64,000 bases of DNA. Source: Hyphomicrobiales bacterium. Lineage in GTDB: Bacteria; Pseudomonadota; Alphaproteobacteria; Rhizobiales; Rhizobiaceae. Location of the stretch: positions 1 through 64,000 of the forward strand of contig UBJO01000035.1 in assembly GCA_900465665.1 (NCBI GenBank). Reading direction: 5' to 3'. Shown piece after piece: positions 1 to 10,479 of this stretch. The position numbers were made by a program, and so were the translations under genes. The notes beneath the pieces were generated by a model. That model made no database searches. It was not told the DNA's origin and saw only the letters and a list, made by a program, of their open reading frames with translations. Numbering within the stretch: the first letter of the stretch is position 1; every line of letters begins with the position of its first letter.

Positions 1-70
1 GGGGAGATCGACTCGTGGCGGGCTTCCAGTCAAACAATGAGAGTGGAGCGAGCGGCCGCTTCCAGCCAAT

Positions 71-104
71 CTCCCCCCTTGTGGGGGAGATGTCCGGCAG
101 GACA
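71..104. repeat. Rhizobial intergenic repeat made of two tandem hairpins
   Basis: Two perfect small stems lie side by side: CTCCCCC at 71-77 pairs with GGGGGAG at 83-89, and TGTCC at 91-95 pairs with GGACA at 100-104. When translated, this element gives the 'SPLVGEMSGRTEGG' string that recurs at the ends of many rhizobial gene models, which is how I recognise it. Here it overlaps the start region of the transglycosylase gene. Confidence 0.75.
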
Positions 105-1355
105 GAGGGGGGTATCACACGGCATGCCCTTGCTATTCTCCTCACCCTCATAACAACCACCAGCATCGCCCACGCCGCCCCCTCCAAAGCCGAAGTCGAA
201 GCCCAGTTCGAACGCTGGGTGCAGACCGACCTCTGGCCGGAAGCGCAAAAGAGCGGCATATCCGAAAAGACCTTCAAGGCCGCATTCTCGGGCGTCACGC
301 TCGACTGGTCGCTGAACGATCTCGCCCCTCCCGGCTTTCCTAAGCCGAAGGAGCAGAAGCAGACCCAGGCCGAGTTCTCCTCTCCGGCGCCCTATTTCAA
401 CGATGACCGGCTGAAGCGCCTGGCCGTCACTGGGCGAAGCTTCCAGACGCAATACGCCTCGACGCTGAAGAAGATCGAGAAGACCTATGGCGTGCCCGGC
501 TCGATCGTGCTCGCCATCTGGGGCCGCGAGACCGGCTTCGGCGCCGCCAAGATCCCGAATTCGGGTATCGAGGTGCTGGCCACCAAGGCCTTCATGTCCA
601 CCCGCAAGGACATGTTCCGCACCGAGCTGATCGCCGGCCTTCATATCATCGACGGCGGCGATGTCACGGCGGCCGATTTCAAGGGGTCGTCGGCGGGCGC
701 GCTCGGCCAGCCGCAGTTCATGCCGACGAGCTATCTGAAATATGCCGTCGATTTCGATGGCGATGGTCACCGCAATATCTGGACTTCGGTTCCCGATACG
801 CTGGCCTCGATCGCCAACTTCCTGGTCAAGAAGGGCTGGCAGGCAAACCGCAGCTGGGGCTACGAGGTAACGATCCCCGAAAACGTCTCCTGCGCCCAGG
901 AAGGCCCCGATCTCGGCAAGCCGATTGCCCATTGGAATTCGCTCGGCATCGACCGCATCTCCGGCAAGGCCTTCCCGTCAGGTGAGAAGAACGCCACGGG
1001 CATGATGATGGTGCCGGCCGGCCGCGACGGCCCGGAATTCCTGGTGACGCCGAATTTCTACGTCATCAAGGAATACAACAATTCCGATCTCTATGCGCTC
1101 TATATCGGTAACCTCGCCGATCGCATCGCATACGGCTCCGGTGCGTTCGAAGGCGCCTGGGGCGATGTCGGCAAGATGCTGCGCTCGGATGTCGCTACCA
1201 TGCAGAAGGCGCTGGAGAAGAAGGGTTACGACGTCGGCGGTTCCGATGGTCTGCCCGGCTACAAGACGCGCCGCTCCATCGGCCAGTGGCAGGAAAAGAA
1301 CGGCATGAAGCCGACCTGCTATCCCGAAGCCCACATGATCGGCAAGCTGAAATAG
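90..1355 (+). CDS. Lytic murein transglycosylase (MltB/SLT_2 type) with peptidoglycan-binding tail
   Basis: Cleaves the MurNAc-GlcNAc bond of peptidoglycan, forming 1,6-anhydro ends, in the periplasm. The chosen ATG at 90 gives 421 residues with a signal-peptide-like segment ending near SIAHA-APSK. The SLT_2 core includes WGRETGFG, whose Glu (about residue 147) is the expected catalytic acid, followed by SAGALGQPQFMPTSY. The last 60 residues resemble a PG_binding_1 domain. The start is uncertain because upstream codons are open to position 15 and the ATG lies inside a repeat; the GGGGGAG of the repeat abuts it. The gene is convergent with the MFS gene, with stops only a few bases apart. It lacks an obvious lipobox, so it is probably soluble rather than a lipoprotein. 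Confidence 0.9.
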   Translation: MSGRTEGGITRHALAILLTLITTTSIAHAAPSKAEVEAQFERWVQTDLWPEAQKSGISEKTFKAAFSGVTLDWSLNDLAPPGFPKPKEQKQTQAEFSSPAPYFNDDRLKRLAVTGRSFQTQYASTLKKIEKTYGVPGSIVLAIWGRETGFGAAKIPNSGIEVLATKAFMSTRKDMFRTELIAGLHIIDGGDVTAADFKGSSAGALGQPQFMPTSYLKYAVDFDGDGHRNIWTSVPDTLASIANFLVKKGWQANRSWGYEVTIPENVSCAQEGPDLGKPIAHWNSLGIDRISGKAFPSGEKNATGMMMVPAGRDGPEFLVTPNFYVIKEYNNSDLYALYIGNLADRIAYGSGAFEGAWGDVGKMLRSDVATMQKALEKKGYDVGGSDGLPGYKTRRSIGQWQEKNGMKPTCYPEAHMIGKLK

Positions 1356-1358
1356 ACG

Positions 1359-2990
1359 CTAGTGGTGCAGGTCGATATGCGCCTTGAAGAACAGGTCGTC
1401 GCTGGGCGGAATGGCCTGCCGCTCGATCATCCGGTGCACATGCGGCCCCGCTTCGCCGCGATGCAGCGCCCTTAGCCGGTCGGTGTTTTCGCCGTCCACC
1501 TGGGTTCGCCGCTGGTTGTGGCGGATATACTCGACCCAGGTCGGCGTGTGGTAGGTTTCGGTCCACGAGCCCGGCTTTTCCAGATCGCGCATCAGCGCCC
1601 AGTTGCGCGCCCCATCGCGGATGCGGATACGCCGCCGCTCGCCCATCAGCTTCAGGAACTCCGGCACGTCAAGATCGTCGATCTCGTAATCGACCTGGAT
1701 GACGACAGGCCCGCTGCGCGGCGTGATATCGAGGCCGAGCGCCGGCTCGGTGAAGCGATTGAGCGGATCGAGGTTGAGCGTCTCGAAGGCCGGCATGGCG
1801 AACTTCAGCCCGACGACGATGCCGAACAGCATGACCACGGCCGACATCAGCAGCGCGTTGGCGACGCCGTAATTGTCGGCGGCGATACCCCAGATCCAGC
1901 TCCCCCCGGCAATCCCGCCGAAGGTCACGGTCTGGTAGAGCGACAGCGCCCGGCCGACCACCCAACGCGGCGTCGAGAGCTGCACGATGGTGTTGAACAG
2001 CGACAGCGCCAGCACCCAGCAGGCGCCCGAGATCACCAATCCCAAGCAGGTGACCGCCGAAATCGGGCTGAAGGCGGCAATCGCCGCGCTGAGCGCGAAG
2101 CCCGCAAACGACAGCCGCACGATCGTCTCGCTGGAGAAGCGCTCGCGCAGCCTTGCGTTCAGCACCGCGCCGCCGATGGCGCCGATGCCGAAGGATCCGA
2201 GCATCAGGCCGTAGGTAAGGGGACCACCGACCACCAGCTCCAGCGCCACGATCGGCAGCAGCGCGAGGATCGAGCTGGCGCTGATGCCGAAGATCAGACC
2301 GCGCAGCATGACTTTCTGCAGGTTGGGCGACATCGAGATGTAGCGCAGCCCGGCGAAGATGGCGCTGCCGAGCGCCTCGCGCGGCAGCGTCGTCGCGGGG
2401 TAGGTCGGCTTCCAGCGCATCAGGGCGTAGATCAGCGCGAAATAGCTCATCGTATTGACGGCAAAGGCCGCTGCCGCACCGGCGGCCGCCACGATGATGC
2501 CGCCGATCGCCGGCCCGACGCTGCGGGTAATGTTGAAGCCGACGCTGTTCAACGTGACGGCGCCGGGCAGATCGGCGCGCGGAACCATGTCGCCCACCGA
2601 GGCTTGCCAGGAGGGATTGTTGAGCGCCGTGCCGCAGCCGAGCAGGAAGGTGAAGAACAGGAGCAGCCAGGGAGAGAGGATACCGAAGAAGGCGAAGACG
2701 CTGAGCAATGCAGAGACCGCCAGCATGAAACACTGCGCCGTCAGCATCACCCGCCGCCTGTCGAAGCTGTCCGCCAGCGCGCCCGAAACCAGCGAGAAGA
2801 GCATGATGGGAAGCGCGGTGGAGGTCTGCACCAGCGCCACCATGTCGCCCGACGCGGTGATCATGGTCATCATCCACGCGGCACCCACCGCCTGGATGAG
2901 GCCGCCGAAATTGGAAGCGATGCTGGCGAACCAGATGGTGCGGTAGGTCTCGTGCCTGAGCGGTGCCAGTGTCGATGAAGTATAGGCCAC
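1359..2990 (-). CDS. MFS transporter (MFS_3 / EntS-like) with cytosolic C-terminal extension
   Basis: A 543-residue major facilitator protein of the inner membrane, likely a proton-driven exporter; the substrate cannot be told. About 12 hydrophobic segments fill residues 15-415, including the SGALADSFDRRRVML loop typical of the family between segments 2 and 3. A soluble C-terminal stretch of roughly 110 residues (from VVIQVDYEID to the end) is rich in charge and Trp, and is found in the subfamily that also resembles EntS. The GTG at 2990 is preferred: GGGAGG lies six bases upstream and the protein then begins VAYTSSTLAPLRHETYR. An in-frame ATG at 3071 would add 27 residues of unlikely sequence. 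Confidence 0.88.
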   Translation of the reverse strand: MAYTSSTLAPLRHETYRTIWFASIASNFGGLIQAVGAAWMMTMITASGDMVALVQTSTALPIMLFSLVSGALADSFDRRRVMLTAQCFMLAVSALLSVFAFFGILSPWLLLFFTFLLGCGTALNNPSWQASVGDMVPRADLPGAVTLNSVGFNITRSVGPAIGGIIVAAAGAAAAFAVNTMSYFALIYALMRWKPTYPATTLPREALGSAIFAGLRYISMSPNLQKVMLRGLIFGISASSILALLPIVALELVVGGPLTYGLMLGSFGIGAIGGAVLNARLRERFSSETIVRLSFAGFALSAAIAAFSPISAVTCLGLVISGACWVLALSLFNTIVQLSTPRWVVGRALSLYQTVTFGGIAGGSWIWGIAADNYGVANALLMSAVVMLFGIVVGLKFAMPAFETLNLDPLNRFTEPALGLDITPRSGPVVIQVDYEIDDLDVPEFLKLMGERRRIRIRDGARNWALMRDLEKPGSWTETYHTPTWVEYIRHNQRRTQVDGENTDRLRALHRGEAGPHVHRMIERQAIPPSDDLFFKAHIDLHH

Positions 2991-3094
2991 GATTCCTCCC
3001 GTCGAATGCCATGCGCTGCGCCAAGCTATATAAGCGAAACGGCGATCAAGGCCACCGACCGCCTGCCGCAACCGCGCCGTACCGCCGATGGAGC

Positions 3095-3123
3095 TTGCTA
3101 TTTCGCGGAAACGGGCCTATATG
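3095..3123 (+). promoter_or_regulatory. Candidate sigma-70 promoter of the rimP operon
   Basis: TTGCTA (3095-3100) and TATATG (3118-3123) are separated by 17 bases. Transcription would start near 3130, just before the hairpin and T-run at 3152-3180 and about 95 bases before the rimP start. This is pattern evidence only. Confidence 0.5.
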
Positions 3124-3151
3124 GCTCTCAAATCTTGATCGCATTGATGAG

Positions 3152-3180
3152 GAGTGGGCCGCAAGGACCCGCTCTTTTTT
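3152..3180 (+). terminator. Hairpin plus T-run in the rimP leader (attenuator candidate)
   Basis: GAGTGGGCC (3152-3160) pairs with GGACCCGCTC (3165-3174) around a GCAA tetraloop, with one bulged A and one G-T wobble, followed by six T. It has the form of an intrinsic terminator, but no gene on the plus strand ends before it, since the neighbour at 2990 is divergent. It therefore sits in the 5' leader of rimP-nusA and may act as an attenuator. Confidence 0.7.
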
Positions 3181-3222
3181 ATTACCGCGATCGCCCGAAA
3201 ATATCGCTTAGGAGCGCATCGC

Positions 3223-3828
3223 TTGTCGGATTCGACGAACGCAGACAATGAACTTGAGCCGCGGCTGATCATCGAGACTGGCCTCGACCAGCGCCTCGCC
3301 GCCATCATCGAGCCCGTCCTCATCGACCTCGGCTACCGCCTGATCCGCGTGCGCATGCTCAACCAGAACGGCGCCACCATGCAGATCATGGCCGAGCGCA
3401 ACGACGGAACCATGGACGTCGAAGGCTGCGAGGAGGTCTCGGTGGCCGTTTCTCCGGTTCTCGATGTGGAAGATCCGATCGATAAAGAGTATCATCTGGA
3501 AGTGTCGTCGCCCGGCATCGATCGCCCGATGGTGCGCAAGTCCGATTTCGTGCGCTGGCAGGGCCATTTTTTGAAGTGCGAGACCTCGATCATCGTCGGT
3601 GGTCGCAAGCGCTTCCGCGGCAAGATCGTTTCCAGCGACGTCGATGGCTTCACGCTCGAGCGTGACGAGGCTCCGGCCGGCGAGGAAAAGGCGATCGTCA
3701 TTCCGTTCACGGCGCTTGCCGATGCGAAACTCATTCTGACCGACGATCTGATCCGTGATGCCCTGCGCGCCGACAAGCTGGCGAAGGCAGAGGCCGCGAA
3801 CCAGAACGAAGCGGAAGACGAAGAATAA
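3223..3828 (+). CDS. rimP: Ribosome maturation factor RimP
   Basis: Needed for assembly of the 30S subunit. The 201-residue product shows the RimP N domain ([20 protein letters not shown], then [16 protein letters not shown] and the [12 protein letters not shown] signature near residues 85-110) and the SH3-like C domain, then an acidic tail [12 protein letters not shown]. The TTG at 3223 was chosen because AGGAG stands eight bases upstream and the protein then begins [16 protein letters not shown], as in rhizobial relatives; the earlier ATG at 3154 lies within the leader hairpin. First gene of the rimP-nusA-ylxR-infB-rbfA-truB cluster. Confidence 0.95.
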   Translation: MSDSTNADNELEPRLIIETGLDQRLAAIIEPVLIDLGYRLIRVRMLNQNGATMQIMAERNDGTMDVEGCEEVSVAVSPVLDVEDPIDKEYHLEVSSPGIDRPMVRKSDFVRWQGHFLKCETSIIVGGRKRFRGKIVSSDVDGFTLERDEAPAGEEKAIVIPFTALADAKLILTDDLIRDALRADKLAKAEAANQNEAEDEE

Positions 3829-3888
3829 ACCGATCAACTTGTGGCGCCGGGCAAGGGAAGCCTGGACGCCTAGACGGAGACAAAACAC

Positions 3889-5493
3889 ATGGCAGTCAGT
3901 GCGAACCGGCTCGAACTTCTGCAGATCGCAGATGCAGTCGCCCGCGAAAAGGTCATCGACCGCGAGATCGTGCTCGCCGCGATGGCGGACGCGATCCAGA
4001 AGGCGGCGCGCTCGCGCTACGGCACTGAATCCAATATCCGCGCCGACATCAACCCGAAGACCGGCGAAATCCGCCTGCAGCGTCTTCTCGAGGTTGTCGA
4101 GGCTGCTGAAGACTACTCCACGCAGATCCCGCTCGAACTGGCCCGCGACCGCAACCCGGACGCAGCCCTTGGCGATTTCATCGCCGATCCGCTGCCGCCG
4201 ATGGATTTCGGCCGTATCGCCGCCCAGTCCGCCAAGCAGGTCATCGTCCAGAAGGTTCGCGAAGCCGAGCGTGATCGCCAGTTCGACGAATTCAAGGATC
4301 GCGTTGGCGAAATCGTCAACGGCACCGTCAAGCGCGTCGAATATGGCAACGTCATCGTCGATCTCGGCCGTGGCGAAGGTATCATCCGTCGCGACGAAAT
4401 GATCCCGCGCGAAAACGTCCGCTATGGCGATCGCGTCCGCGCATACGTATATGACGTACGTCGCGAACAGCGCGGCCCGCAGATTTTCCTGTCGCGCACG
4501 CATCCGCAGTTCATGGTCAAGCTCTTCACCATGGAAGTGCCTGAAATCTACGACGGCATCATCCAGGTGAAGTCGGTTGCCCGCGATCCGGGTTCGCGCG
4601 CCAAGATCGCCGTGATCTCGAACGATAGCTCGATCGATCCGGTCGGTGCCTGCGTCGGTATGCGTGGTTCGCGCGTTCAGGCCGTTGTCGGCGAACTCCA
4701 GGGCGAGAAGATCGACATCATTCCCTGGTCGCAGGACCCGGCGACCTTCGTCGTCAACGCCCTTCAGCCGGCTGAAGTCGCCAAGGTCGTTCTCGATGAA
4801 GATGCCGAGCGCATCGAAGTCGTGGTTCCGGACGAACAGCTGTCGCTGGCCATCGGCCGCCGCGGCCAGAACGTTCGCCTCGCATCGCAGCTGACCGGCT
4901 GGGATATCGACATCATGACGGAAGCCGAGGAATCGGAGCGCCGTCAGAAGGAATTCAACGAGCGCACCAACCTGTTCATGGATTCGCTCGACGTCGACGA
5001 AATGGTCGGCCAGGTTCTGGCCTCCGAAGGCTTCGCCGCCGTTGAAGAGCTGGCTTACGTCGAACTCGACGAAATCGCCTCGATCGACGGTTTCGACGAA
5101 GACACCGCGCAGGAAATCCAGACCCGCGCCCGCGAATATCTCGAAAAGCTCGAAGCCGAGATGGATGAGAAGCGCAAGGCGCTCGGCGTATCGGACGAAC
5201 TGCGTGGCATCGACGGCATGACGGCCCAGATGATGGTTGCCCTCGGTGAGGACGGCATCAAGACGATGGAAGACTTCGCCGGCTGCGCAGCCGACGATCT
5301 CGTCGGCTGGAGCGAGCGCAAGAACGGCGAGACCAAGAAGTTCGAGGGCCTGTTCTCGAAGTTCGACGTTTCGCGCGTCGAAGCCGAACAGATGGTCGTT
5401 CAGGCCCGCCTCGCGGCTGGCTGGATCACCGAAGAGGACCTTGCGAAGGAAGCGGAAGCTGAAGAAGCTCCCGAGGCCGAGCAGGAAGTTTAA
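3889..5493 (+). CDS. nusA: Transcription termination/antitermination factor NusA
   Basis: Binds RNA polymerase and modulates pausing, termination and antitermination. The 534 residues are laid out as NusA N domain (1-125), S1 domain (about 140-200, [20 protein letters not shown]), two KH domains (about 230-345, with [14 protein letters not shown]), then two C-terminal helix-hairpin-helix acidic repeats (from about 365; [10 protein letters not shown] and [15 protein letters not shown]). This long C-terminal form is usual in proteobacteria. It follows rimP by 60 bases, and its TAA shares one base with the ATG of the next gene, so the two are translationally coupled. Confidence 0.98.
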   Translation: MAVSANRLELLQIADAVAREKVIDREIVLAAMADAIQKAARSRYGTESNIRADINPKTGEIRLQRLLEVVEAAEDYSTQIPLELARDRNPDAALGDFIADPLPPMDFGRIAAQSAKQVIVQKVREAERDRQFDEFKDRVGEIVNGTVKRVEYGNVIVDLGRGEGIIRRDEMIPRENVRYGDRVRAYVYDVRREQRGPQIFLSRTHPQFMVKLFTMEVPEIYDGIIQVKSVARDPGSRAKIAVISNDSSIDPVGACVGMRGSRVQAVVGELQGEKIDIIPWSQDPATFVVNALQPAEVAKVVLDEDAERIEVVVPDEQLSLAIGRRGQNVRLASQLTGWDIDIMTEAEESERRQKEFNERTNLFMDSLDVDEMVGQVLASEGFAAVEELAYVELDEIASIDGFDEDTAQEIQTRAREYLEKLEAEMDEKRKALGVSDELRGIDGMTAQMMVALGEDGIKTMEDFAGCAADDLVGWSERKNGETKKFEGLFSKFDVSRVEAEQMVVQARLAAGWITEEDLAKEAEAEEAPEAEQEV

Positions 5494-6182
5494 TGTCTGC
5501 GCGTGAGCCTACCGTTTCTCCTGAGGACGACGATCTTGCAGGTTATGACGTGAATGGTCGCATGTGCATCGTGACGCGCGAAAGCGGATCGCCGGATGAG
5601 CTGATCCGCTTCGTCGCCGCTCCCGATGGGACGGTGGTGGCCGACCTGAAGCGTCAGCTTCCGGGTCGCGGCTGCTGGGTGAAGATCGACCGCGCTCTGG
5701 TCGACAAGGCGGTGGCGAAGAAATCCTTCGCCCGCGCCCTGAAAACGGATGTGAAGGCGGCCGCCGATCTCGGCGAGACCGTCGACAAGCTGCTGATGCA
5801 GCAACTGATGCAGATGATGAACATGGCCCGCAAGGCCGGACAGTTCATCACCGGCGCCTCGAAGGTGGATGCCGCGATCCGCAGTGGCGCGGCGCTTGCC
5901 GTGTTCCATGCAACGGACGCGGCGGCCGACGGCGTGAGAAAGATCGACCAGGCCCGCAAGGCCTGGCACCTCGGAATGGAGACCGAGGAGGAAATACCTT
6001 CCTACAAACTCTTCTCGGAGAGCGAAATGGAAGGCCTGATGGGTCAGAACGCTTTTATCCATGCTGCAGTGCTTGCAGGGCAGGCGGGTGAGGGTGTAGT
6101 GAAGCGCGCAAAGATGCTCGAACAGTACCGCAATGGCGGTCAGTCCCGGGCAGCGGGCGGCGCTGGCCGGCAAAAACAATGA
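5493..6182 (+). CDS. YlxR (DUF448) / L7Ae-like RNA-binding fusion protein
   Basis: A 229-residue protein joining an N-terminal YlxR domain (residues 15-80; GRMCIVTRE, then LPGRGCWVKID) to an L7Ae/L30e-like domain (about 95-185; RKAGQFITGASKVDAAIR) and a Gly/Arg/Gln-rich tail. Both folds bind RNA, and the gene lies between nusA and infB as in other Alphaproteobacteria, where it is taken to help ribosome assembly or RNA metabolism; its exact role is not established. The ATG overlaps the nusA stop (TAATG). Confidence 0.92.
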   Translation: MSAREPTVSPEDDDLAGYDVNGRMCIVTRESGSPDELIRFVAAPDGTVVADLKRQLPGRGCWVKIDRALVDKAVAKKSFARALKTDVKAAADLGETVDKLLMQQLMQMMNMARKAGQFITGASKVDAAIRSGAALAVFHATDAAADGVRKIDQARKAWHLGMETEEEIPSYKLFSESEMEGLMGQNAFIHAAVLAGQAGEGVVKRAKMLEQYRNGGQSRAAGGAGRQKQ

Positions 6183-6281
6183 TACGGTCACCGGACTTGT
6201 CCGGCCTGATGTCATTGATCGACATTTTGATTGACAGGGACTGATGACGTCATCGCTCCCTGTCCGAAGGAACGGGAACGA

Positions 6282-9050
6282 ATGACCGATAGCAATGACG
6301 ACAAGACACTGAACGGCCCGGGCAAGAAGACTCTGACCCTGAAACCGTCGGGCGTAAGCCAGGGCACCGTGCGCCAGGATATGGGCCGCGGTCGCACCAA
6401 GGCGGTCGTTGTCGAGACCCGCAAGCGGCGCCCGATGCGCCCGGAAGACGAACAGCGCCCGATCACCCCGGTGGTAGCACCGGCAGCGCCCGTACGCGCC
6501 GCCGAGCCCGCTCCTGCGCCCGCAGCACAGGCAGCGGCAGCACCGGCGCCGGCGCCTGTTCAGCAGGCCCGCCCGCCGCAGCCCCAGCAGCCGCAGCGCT
6601 ACAACCAGCCGAGCGGCCAGCAGTATAACCGTCCGCAGTCCCAGCAGCCTTCGCGCCAGCAGGATCGTCCGCGCCCGGTGGTTCTGAACCATCTGTCGCC
6701 GGAAGAAATGGACGCGCGCCGCCGTGCGCTCGCCATGGCCCAGGTTCGTGACGCCGAGGATGCGGTTCGCCGCGCCGAGGAAGAAAAGCGCCGCGCCGCC
6801 GAAGAGATCGTGCGCCAGGCCGCTGCCGCTGAAGAAGCCAAGCGCCTTGCCGCGGAAGAAGCCGAACGTGCCGCTGCGGCCGCTGCCGCTCCGCCGGCAC
6901 CTGCCGCTCCCGCTCCGGCCGCCGCCGAAGCACCGCGCACCCAGGCTGCGGCTCCCGCCGTTCGCCGCACCGATGCGCCGTCTTCCGCCCGTCCGGCTCC
7001 CGGTGGCGCACCGGCTGCCCCCGGCGTCCGTCGCCGTGAAAATGATGAGGATGATCGCGGTGGTGCACCGCGCGGTGGCGCTCCGGCGCGTGGCCGCGTC
7101 GTGCGTCCGGAACCGGCAAAGCCGGTTACCGCGCGTCCGAAGGGTGACGATGGTCGCCGCCAGGGCAAGCTGACGATCACGGCTGCCAGCACGGATGACG
7201 ACGGCAACAACCGTGGCCGTTCGATGGCCGCCATGCGCCGTCGCCAGGAAAAGTTCCGCCGCAGCCAGATCCAGGAAACCCGCGAAAAGGTTGTTCGCGA
7301 AGTCATCCTGCCTGAGACCATCACCATTCAGGAACTGTCGCAGCGTATGTCTGAACGCGCCGTCGACGTCATCAAGTACCTGATGAAGGAAGGCCAGATG
7401 ATGAAGCCGGGCGACGTCATCGACGCCGACCTCGCTGAACTCATTGCCGGCGAATTCGGCCACACCGTCAAGCGCGTTTCGGAATCCGACGTTGAAGAAG
7501 GTATCTTCGACCGGGCCGACGATGCCGGCGAAATGGTTTCGCGTCCGCCAGTCGTCACGATCATGGGTCACGTCGACCACGGCAAGACCTCGCTGCTCGA
7601 CGCCATCCGTCAGGCAAACGTCGTCTCGGGCGAAGCCGGTGGCATCACCCAGCACATCGGTGCCTATCAGGTCGAACAGAACGGCCAGAAGATCACCTTC
7701 ATCGACACCCCCGGCCACGCCGCCTTCACGGCCATGCGTGCCCGTGGTGCCCAGGCAACCGACATCGCGATCCTCGTGGTCGCGGCCGACGACAGCGTCA
7801 TGCCGCAGACGATCGAATCCATCAGCCACGCCAAGGCGGCCGGTGTTCCGATCATCGTGGCGATCAACAAGATCGACAAGCACGAAGCCAACCCGGACAA
7901 GGTCCGTCAGCAGCTTCTGCAGCACGAAGTCTTCGTTGAATCGCTCGGCGGTGAAGTGCTCGACGTCGAAGTGTCGGCGAAGAACAAGACCAACCTCGAC
8001 AAGCTGCTCGAAGCCGTCCTGCTGCAGGCCGAAATCCTCGACCTCAAGGCCGACCCGACGCGTACTGCCGAAGGTATCGTCATCGAAGCCCAGCTCGACC
8101 GTGGTCGTGGTGCGGTTGCGACCGTCCTCGTCCAGAAGGGCACGCTGAAGCCCGGCCAGATCATCGTTGCCGGCGATCAGTGGGGTCGCGTTCGCGCGCT
8201 CGTCACCGACAAGGGCGACCATGTCAAGGAAGCGGGTCCGGCCATGCCGGTCGAAGTGCTCGGCCTGTCCGGCACGCCGGCTGCGGGTGACAAGTTCGCC
8301 GTCGTCGAAAACGAGAGCCGTGCTCGCGAGATTTCCGAATATCGCCAGCGTCTGGCCCGCGACAAGGCGGTTGCGCGCCAGACCGGTCAGCGCGGTTCGC
8401 TCGAACAGATGATGAGCAAGCTGCAGAACACCGGCTTCAAGGAATTCCCGCTGCTCATCAAGGGCGACGTGCAGGGTTCGATCGAAGCGATCATCGGTGC
8501 TCTCGACAAGCTCGGCACCGACGAAGTGCGGGCACGTATCGTCCATTCGGGCGCAGGTGCCATCACGGAATCGGATCTGGCGCTTGCCGAATCCTCCGAC
8601 GCCGCGATCATCGGCTTCAACGTCCGTGCCAACGCACAGGCACGTGTCGCCGCTGAACGCGCAGGCATCGAGATTCGCTACTACAACATCATCTACGATC
8701 TGGTGGATGACGTGAAGGCAGCGATGTCGGGTCTGCTCACGCCGGAGCGCCGCGAAACCTTCCTCGGCAATGCCGAGATCCTCGAGGTGTTCAACATCAC
8801 CAAGACCGGCAAGGTCGCGGGTTGCCGCGTCACCGAAGGCAAGGTCGAACGTGGTGCTGGCGTCCGCCTCATCCGCGACAACGTCGTCATCCACGAAGGC
8901 AAGCTCAAGACGCTCAAGCGCTTCAAGGACGAAGTATCGGAAGTTCCGGTCGGTCAGGAATGCGGTATGGCCTTCGAGAACTACGAAGACATCCGCGCGG
9001 GCGATGTCATCGAATGCTTCCGCGTCGAGCATATCACCCGTACGCTCTGA
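6282..9050 (+). CDS. infB: Translation initiation factor IF-2
   Basis: GTPase that brings initiator fMet-tRNA to the 30S subunit. The 922-residue product has an N-terminal IF2-associated segment and a long Ala/Pro/Glu/Arg-rich linker (about residues 60-310), an IF2_N domain (about 345-400), the GTPase domain with GHVDHGKTS (G1, about 429), DTPGH (G3, about 474) and NKID (G4, about 529), then domains II-IV. The ATG at 6282 gives the expected [18 protein letters not shown] start; an upstream in-frame ATG at 6231 would add 17 residues without family support. Confidence 0.98.
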   Translation: MTDSNDDKTLNGPGKKTLTLKPSGVSQGTVRQDMGRGRTKAVVVETRKRRPMRPEDEQRPITPVVAPAAPVRAAEPAPAPAAQAAAAPAPAPVQQARPPQPQQPQRYNQPSGQQYNRPQSQQPSRQQDRPRPVVLNHLSPEEMDARRRALAMAQVRDAEDAVRRAEEEKRRAAEEIVRQAAAAEEAKRLAAEEAERAAAAAAAPPAPAAPAPAAAEAPRTQAAAPAVRRTDAPSSARPAPGGAPAAPGVRRRENDEDDRGGAPRGGAPARGRVVRPEPAKPVTARPKGDDGRRQGKLTITAASTDDDGNNRGRSMAAMRRRQEKFRRSQIQETREKVVREVILPETITIQELSQRMSERAVDVIKYLMKEGQMMKPGDVIDADLAELIAGEFGHTVKRVSESDVEEGIFDRADDAGEMVSRPPVVTIMGHVDHGKTSLLDAIRQANVVSGEAGGITQHIGAYQVEQNGQKITFIDTPGHAAFTAMRARGAQATDIAILVVAADDSVMPQTIESISHAKAAGVPIIVAINKIDKHEANPDKVRQQLLQHEVFVESLGGEVLDVEVSAKNKTNLDKLLEAVLLQAEILDLKADPTRTAEGIVIEAQLDRGRGAVATVLVQKGTLKPGQIIVAGDQWGRVRALVTDKGDHVKEAGPAMPVEVLGLSGTPAAGDKFAVVENESRAREISEYRQRLARDKAVARQTGQRGSLEQMMSKLQNTGFKEFPLLIKGDVQGSIEAIIGALDKLGTDEVRARIVHSGAGAITESDLALAESSDAAIIGFNVRANAQARVAAERAGIEIRYYNIIYDLVDDVKAAMSGLLTPERRETFLGNAEILEVFNITKTGKVAGCRVTEGKVERGAGVRLIRDNVVIHEGKLKTLKRFKDEVSEVPVGQECGMAFENYEDIRAGDVIECFRVEHITRTL

Positions 9051-9074
9051 TCGTGCGAGACTAGAGTTGTGGAC

Positions 9075-9103
9075 GGGCGCCGGATCATATGAGGCCGGCG
9101 CCC
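9075..9103 (+). terminator. Strong hairpin between infB and rbfA
   Basis: GGGCGCCGG (9075-9083) pairs perfectly with CCGGCGCCC (9095-9103) across an 11-base loop. Only four T follow, after a short gap, so it may be a partial terminator or an RNA-stabilising or processing element rather than a full stop, given that rbfA begins 23 bases later in the same direction. Confidence 0.6.
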
Positions 9104-9125
9104 GAACCTTTTGAGGCAAAGAACG

Positions 9126-9533
9126 ATGGCAACGAAAACCTCGACAGCACAGTCGCAGCGCATGCTGCGCGTCGGCGAGCAGGTGCGCGCCGCGATCACC
9201 CAGGTCCTGCAGCGCGGCGAAGTGCGCGACGACCTCTTGGAAAAGACCGTCATTTCCGTGTCCGAAGTGCGCATGTCGACCGACCTGAAGGTCGCGACCG
9301 CCTTCATCACGCCGCTCGGCGTGTCGGATCACGAGACGGTCATCACGGCGCTCAACCGCCACGCCAAATTCATCCGCGGCCGTCTCGGCCCGCATCTTAG
9401 GCAGATGAAATTCATGCCCGAGATCCGCTTCCGCGACGATACGAGCTTCGACAATTACAAGAAGATCGACGAGCTGCTGCGCTCGCCCGAGGTCATGCGC
9501 GACCTCGAGGACGGCGATACCGACGAAAAGTAA
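9126..9533 (+). CDS. rbfA: Ribosome-binding factor A
   Basis: Binds the 16S 5' helix region during late 30S maturation and cold adaptation. The 135-residue protein has the KH-like RbfA fold ([20 protein letters not shown], then [20 protein letters not shown] and [19 protein letters not shown]). The ATG at 9126 ([14 protein letters not shown]) fits the family better than an ATG five codons earlier. It lies 12 bases before truB in the infB cluster. Confidence 0.97.
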   Translation: MATKTSTAQSQRMLRVGEQVRAAITQVLQRGEVRDDLLEKTVISVSEVRMSTDLKVATAFITPLGVSDHETVITALNRHAKFIRGRLGPHLRQMKFMPEIRFRDDTSFDNYKKIDELLRSPEVMRDLEDGDTDEK

Positions 9534-9545
9534 CAGAAGAGCCTT

Positions 9546-10478
9546 ATGTCCAAACCACGCAAGCCCAAAGGCCGCCCGATCTCGGGCTGGCTTATCCTTG
9601 ACAAGCCCGTCGACTTCGGCTCGACCGAAGCCGTCTCCAAGATCAAGTGGCTGTTCAAGGCGCAGAAATGCGGCCACGCCGGTACGCTCGATCCGCTGGC
9701 TTCGGGCATGCTGCCGATCGCGCTTGGCGATGCGACCAAGACCGTTCCCTACGTCATGGACGGTCGCAAGATCTACGAATTCACCGTGACCTGGGGCGAG
9801 CAGCGTTCGACCGACGACCTCGAGGGCGAGGTTATCGAGAGCTCCGACAAGCGTCCGACGGAAGACGAGATCCTGGCGCTACTCCCCAACTACACCGGCG
9901 TCATCAATCAGGTCCCGCCGCAGTTCTCCGCGATCAAGATTGCAGGCGAGCGCGCCTATGATCTCGCCCGCGAGGGTGAGACGGTCGAGATCCCGTCGCG
10001 TGAGGTCGAAATCTATCGCCTGACGCTGCTCGAATGCGAGAACGAGAACACCGCGCATTTCGAAGTCGAGTGCGGCAAGGGCACCTATGTCCGCGCGCTC
10101 GCCCGCGATTTCGGCCGCGATCTCGGCTGCTTCGGCCATATCTCCGGCCTGCGCCGCAGCTTCGTGGCACCCTTCGCCGAGGAGACCATGATCCCGCTCG
10201 CCGAGCTCGTCGCACTGGAAGACATTCAGGATGACGAAGAACGTCTGGCAGCACTCGATGCGCTTCTCATCGACACCAGCGAGGCACTGTCCTCGCTGCC
10301 GCATCTGATCGTCAACGACGACCAGGCCCATCGCCTGAAGATGGGCAACCCCATCCTGGTGCGCGGCCGCGATGCGCCGGTGGAAGAAAGCGAAGCCTAT
10401 GCCACGGCCCGCGGCAAGCTGATCGCCATCGGCGAAATCGGCCAGGGCGAATTCCGCCCCAAGCGCGTCTTTGGATAA
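9546..10478 (+). CDS. truB: tRNA pseudouridine(55) synthase TruB
   Basis: Makes pseudouridine at U55 in the T loop of tRNAs. The 310-residue protein begins with the TruB core [19 protein letters not shown]; the catalytic Asp is Asp49 in [14 protein letters not shown]. The segment [18 protein letters not shown] matches the second conserved TruB block, and a PUA-like C-terminal region follows. Last gene of the rimP-truB cluster; downstream lies a palindromic repeat and an oppositely oriented GST gene. Confidence 0.97.
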   Translation: MSKPRKPKGRPISGWLILDKPVDFGSTEAVSKIKWLFKAQKCGHAGTLDPLASGMLPIALGDATKTVPYVMDGRKIYEFTVTWGEQRSTDDLEGEVIESSDKRPTEDEILALLPNYTGVINQVPPQFSAIKIAGERAYDLAREGETVEIPSREVEIYRLTLLECENENTAHFEVECGKGTYVRALARDFGRDLGCFGHISGLRRSFVAPFAEETMIPLAELVALEDIQDDEERLAALDALLIDTSEALSSLPHLIVNDDQAHRLKMGNPILVRGRDAPVEESEAYATARGKLIAIGEIGQGEFRPKRVFG

Positions 10479-10479
10479 A

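Noticed and set aside
1518..2978. Plus-strand frame of 486 codons opposite the MFS gene
   Set aside because: Composition is almost all Arg, Gln, Asp and His, typical of reverse-frame translation; no start signal.
5490..9677. A very long open frame (1395 codons) on the minus strand opposite ylxR, infB, rbfA and truB
   Set aside because: It mirrors the codon structure of well-supported genes on the other strand, has a skewed composition without recognisable domains, and is a known effect of high-GC third positions.
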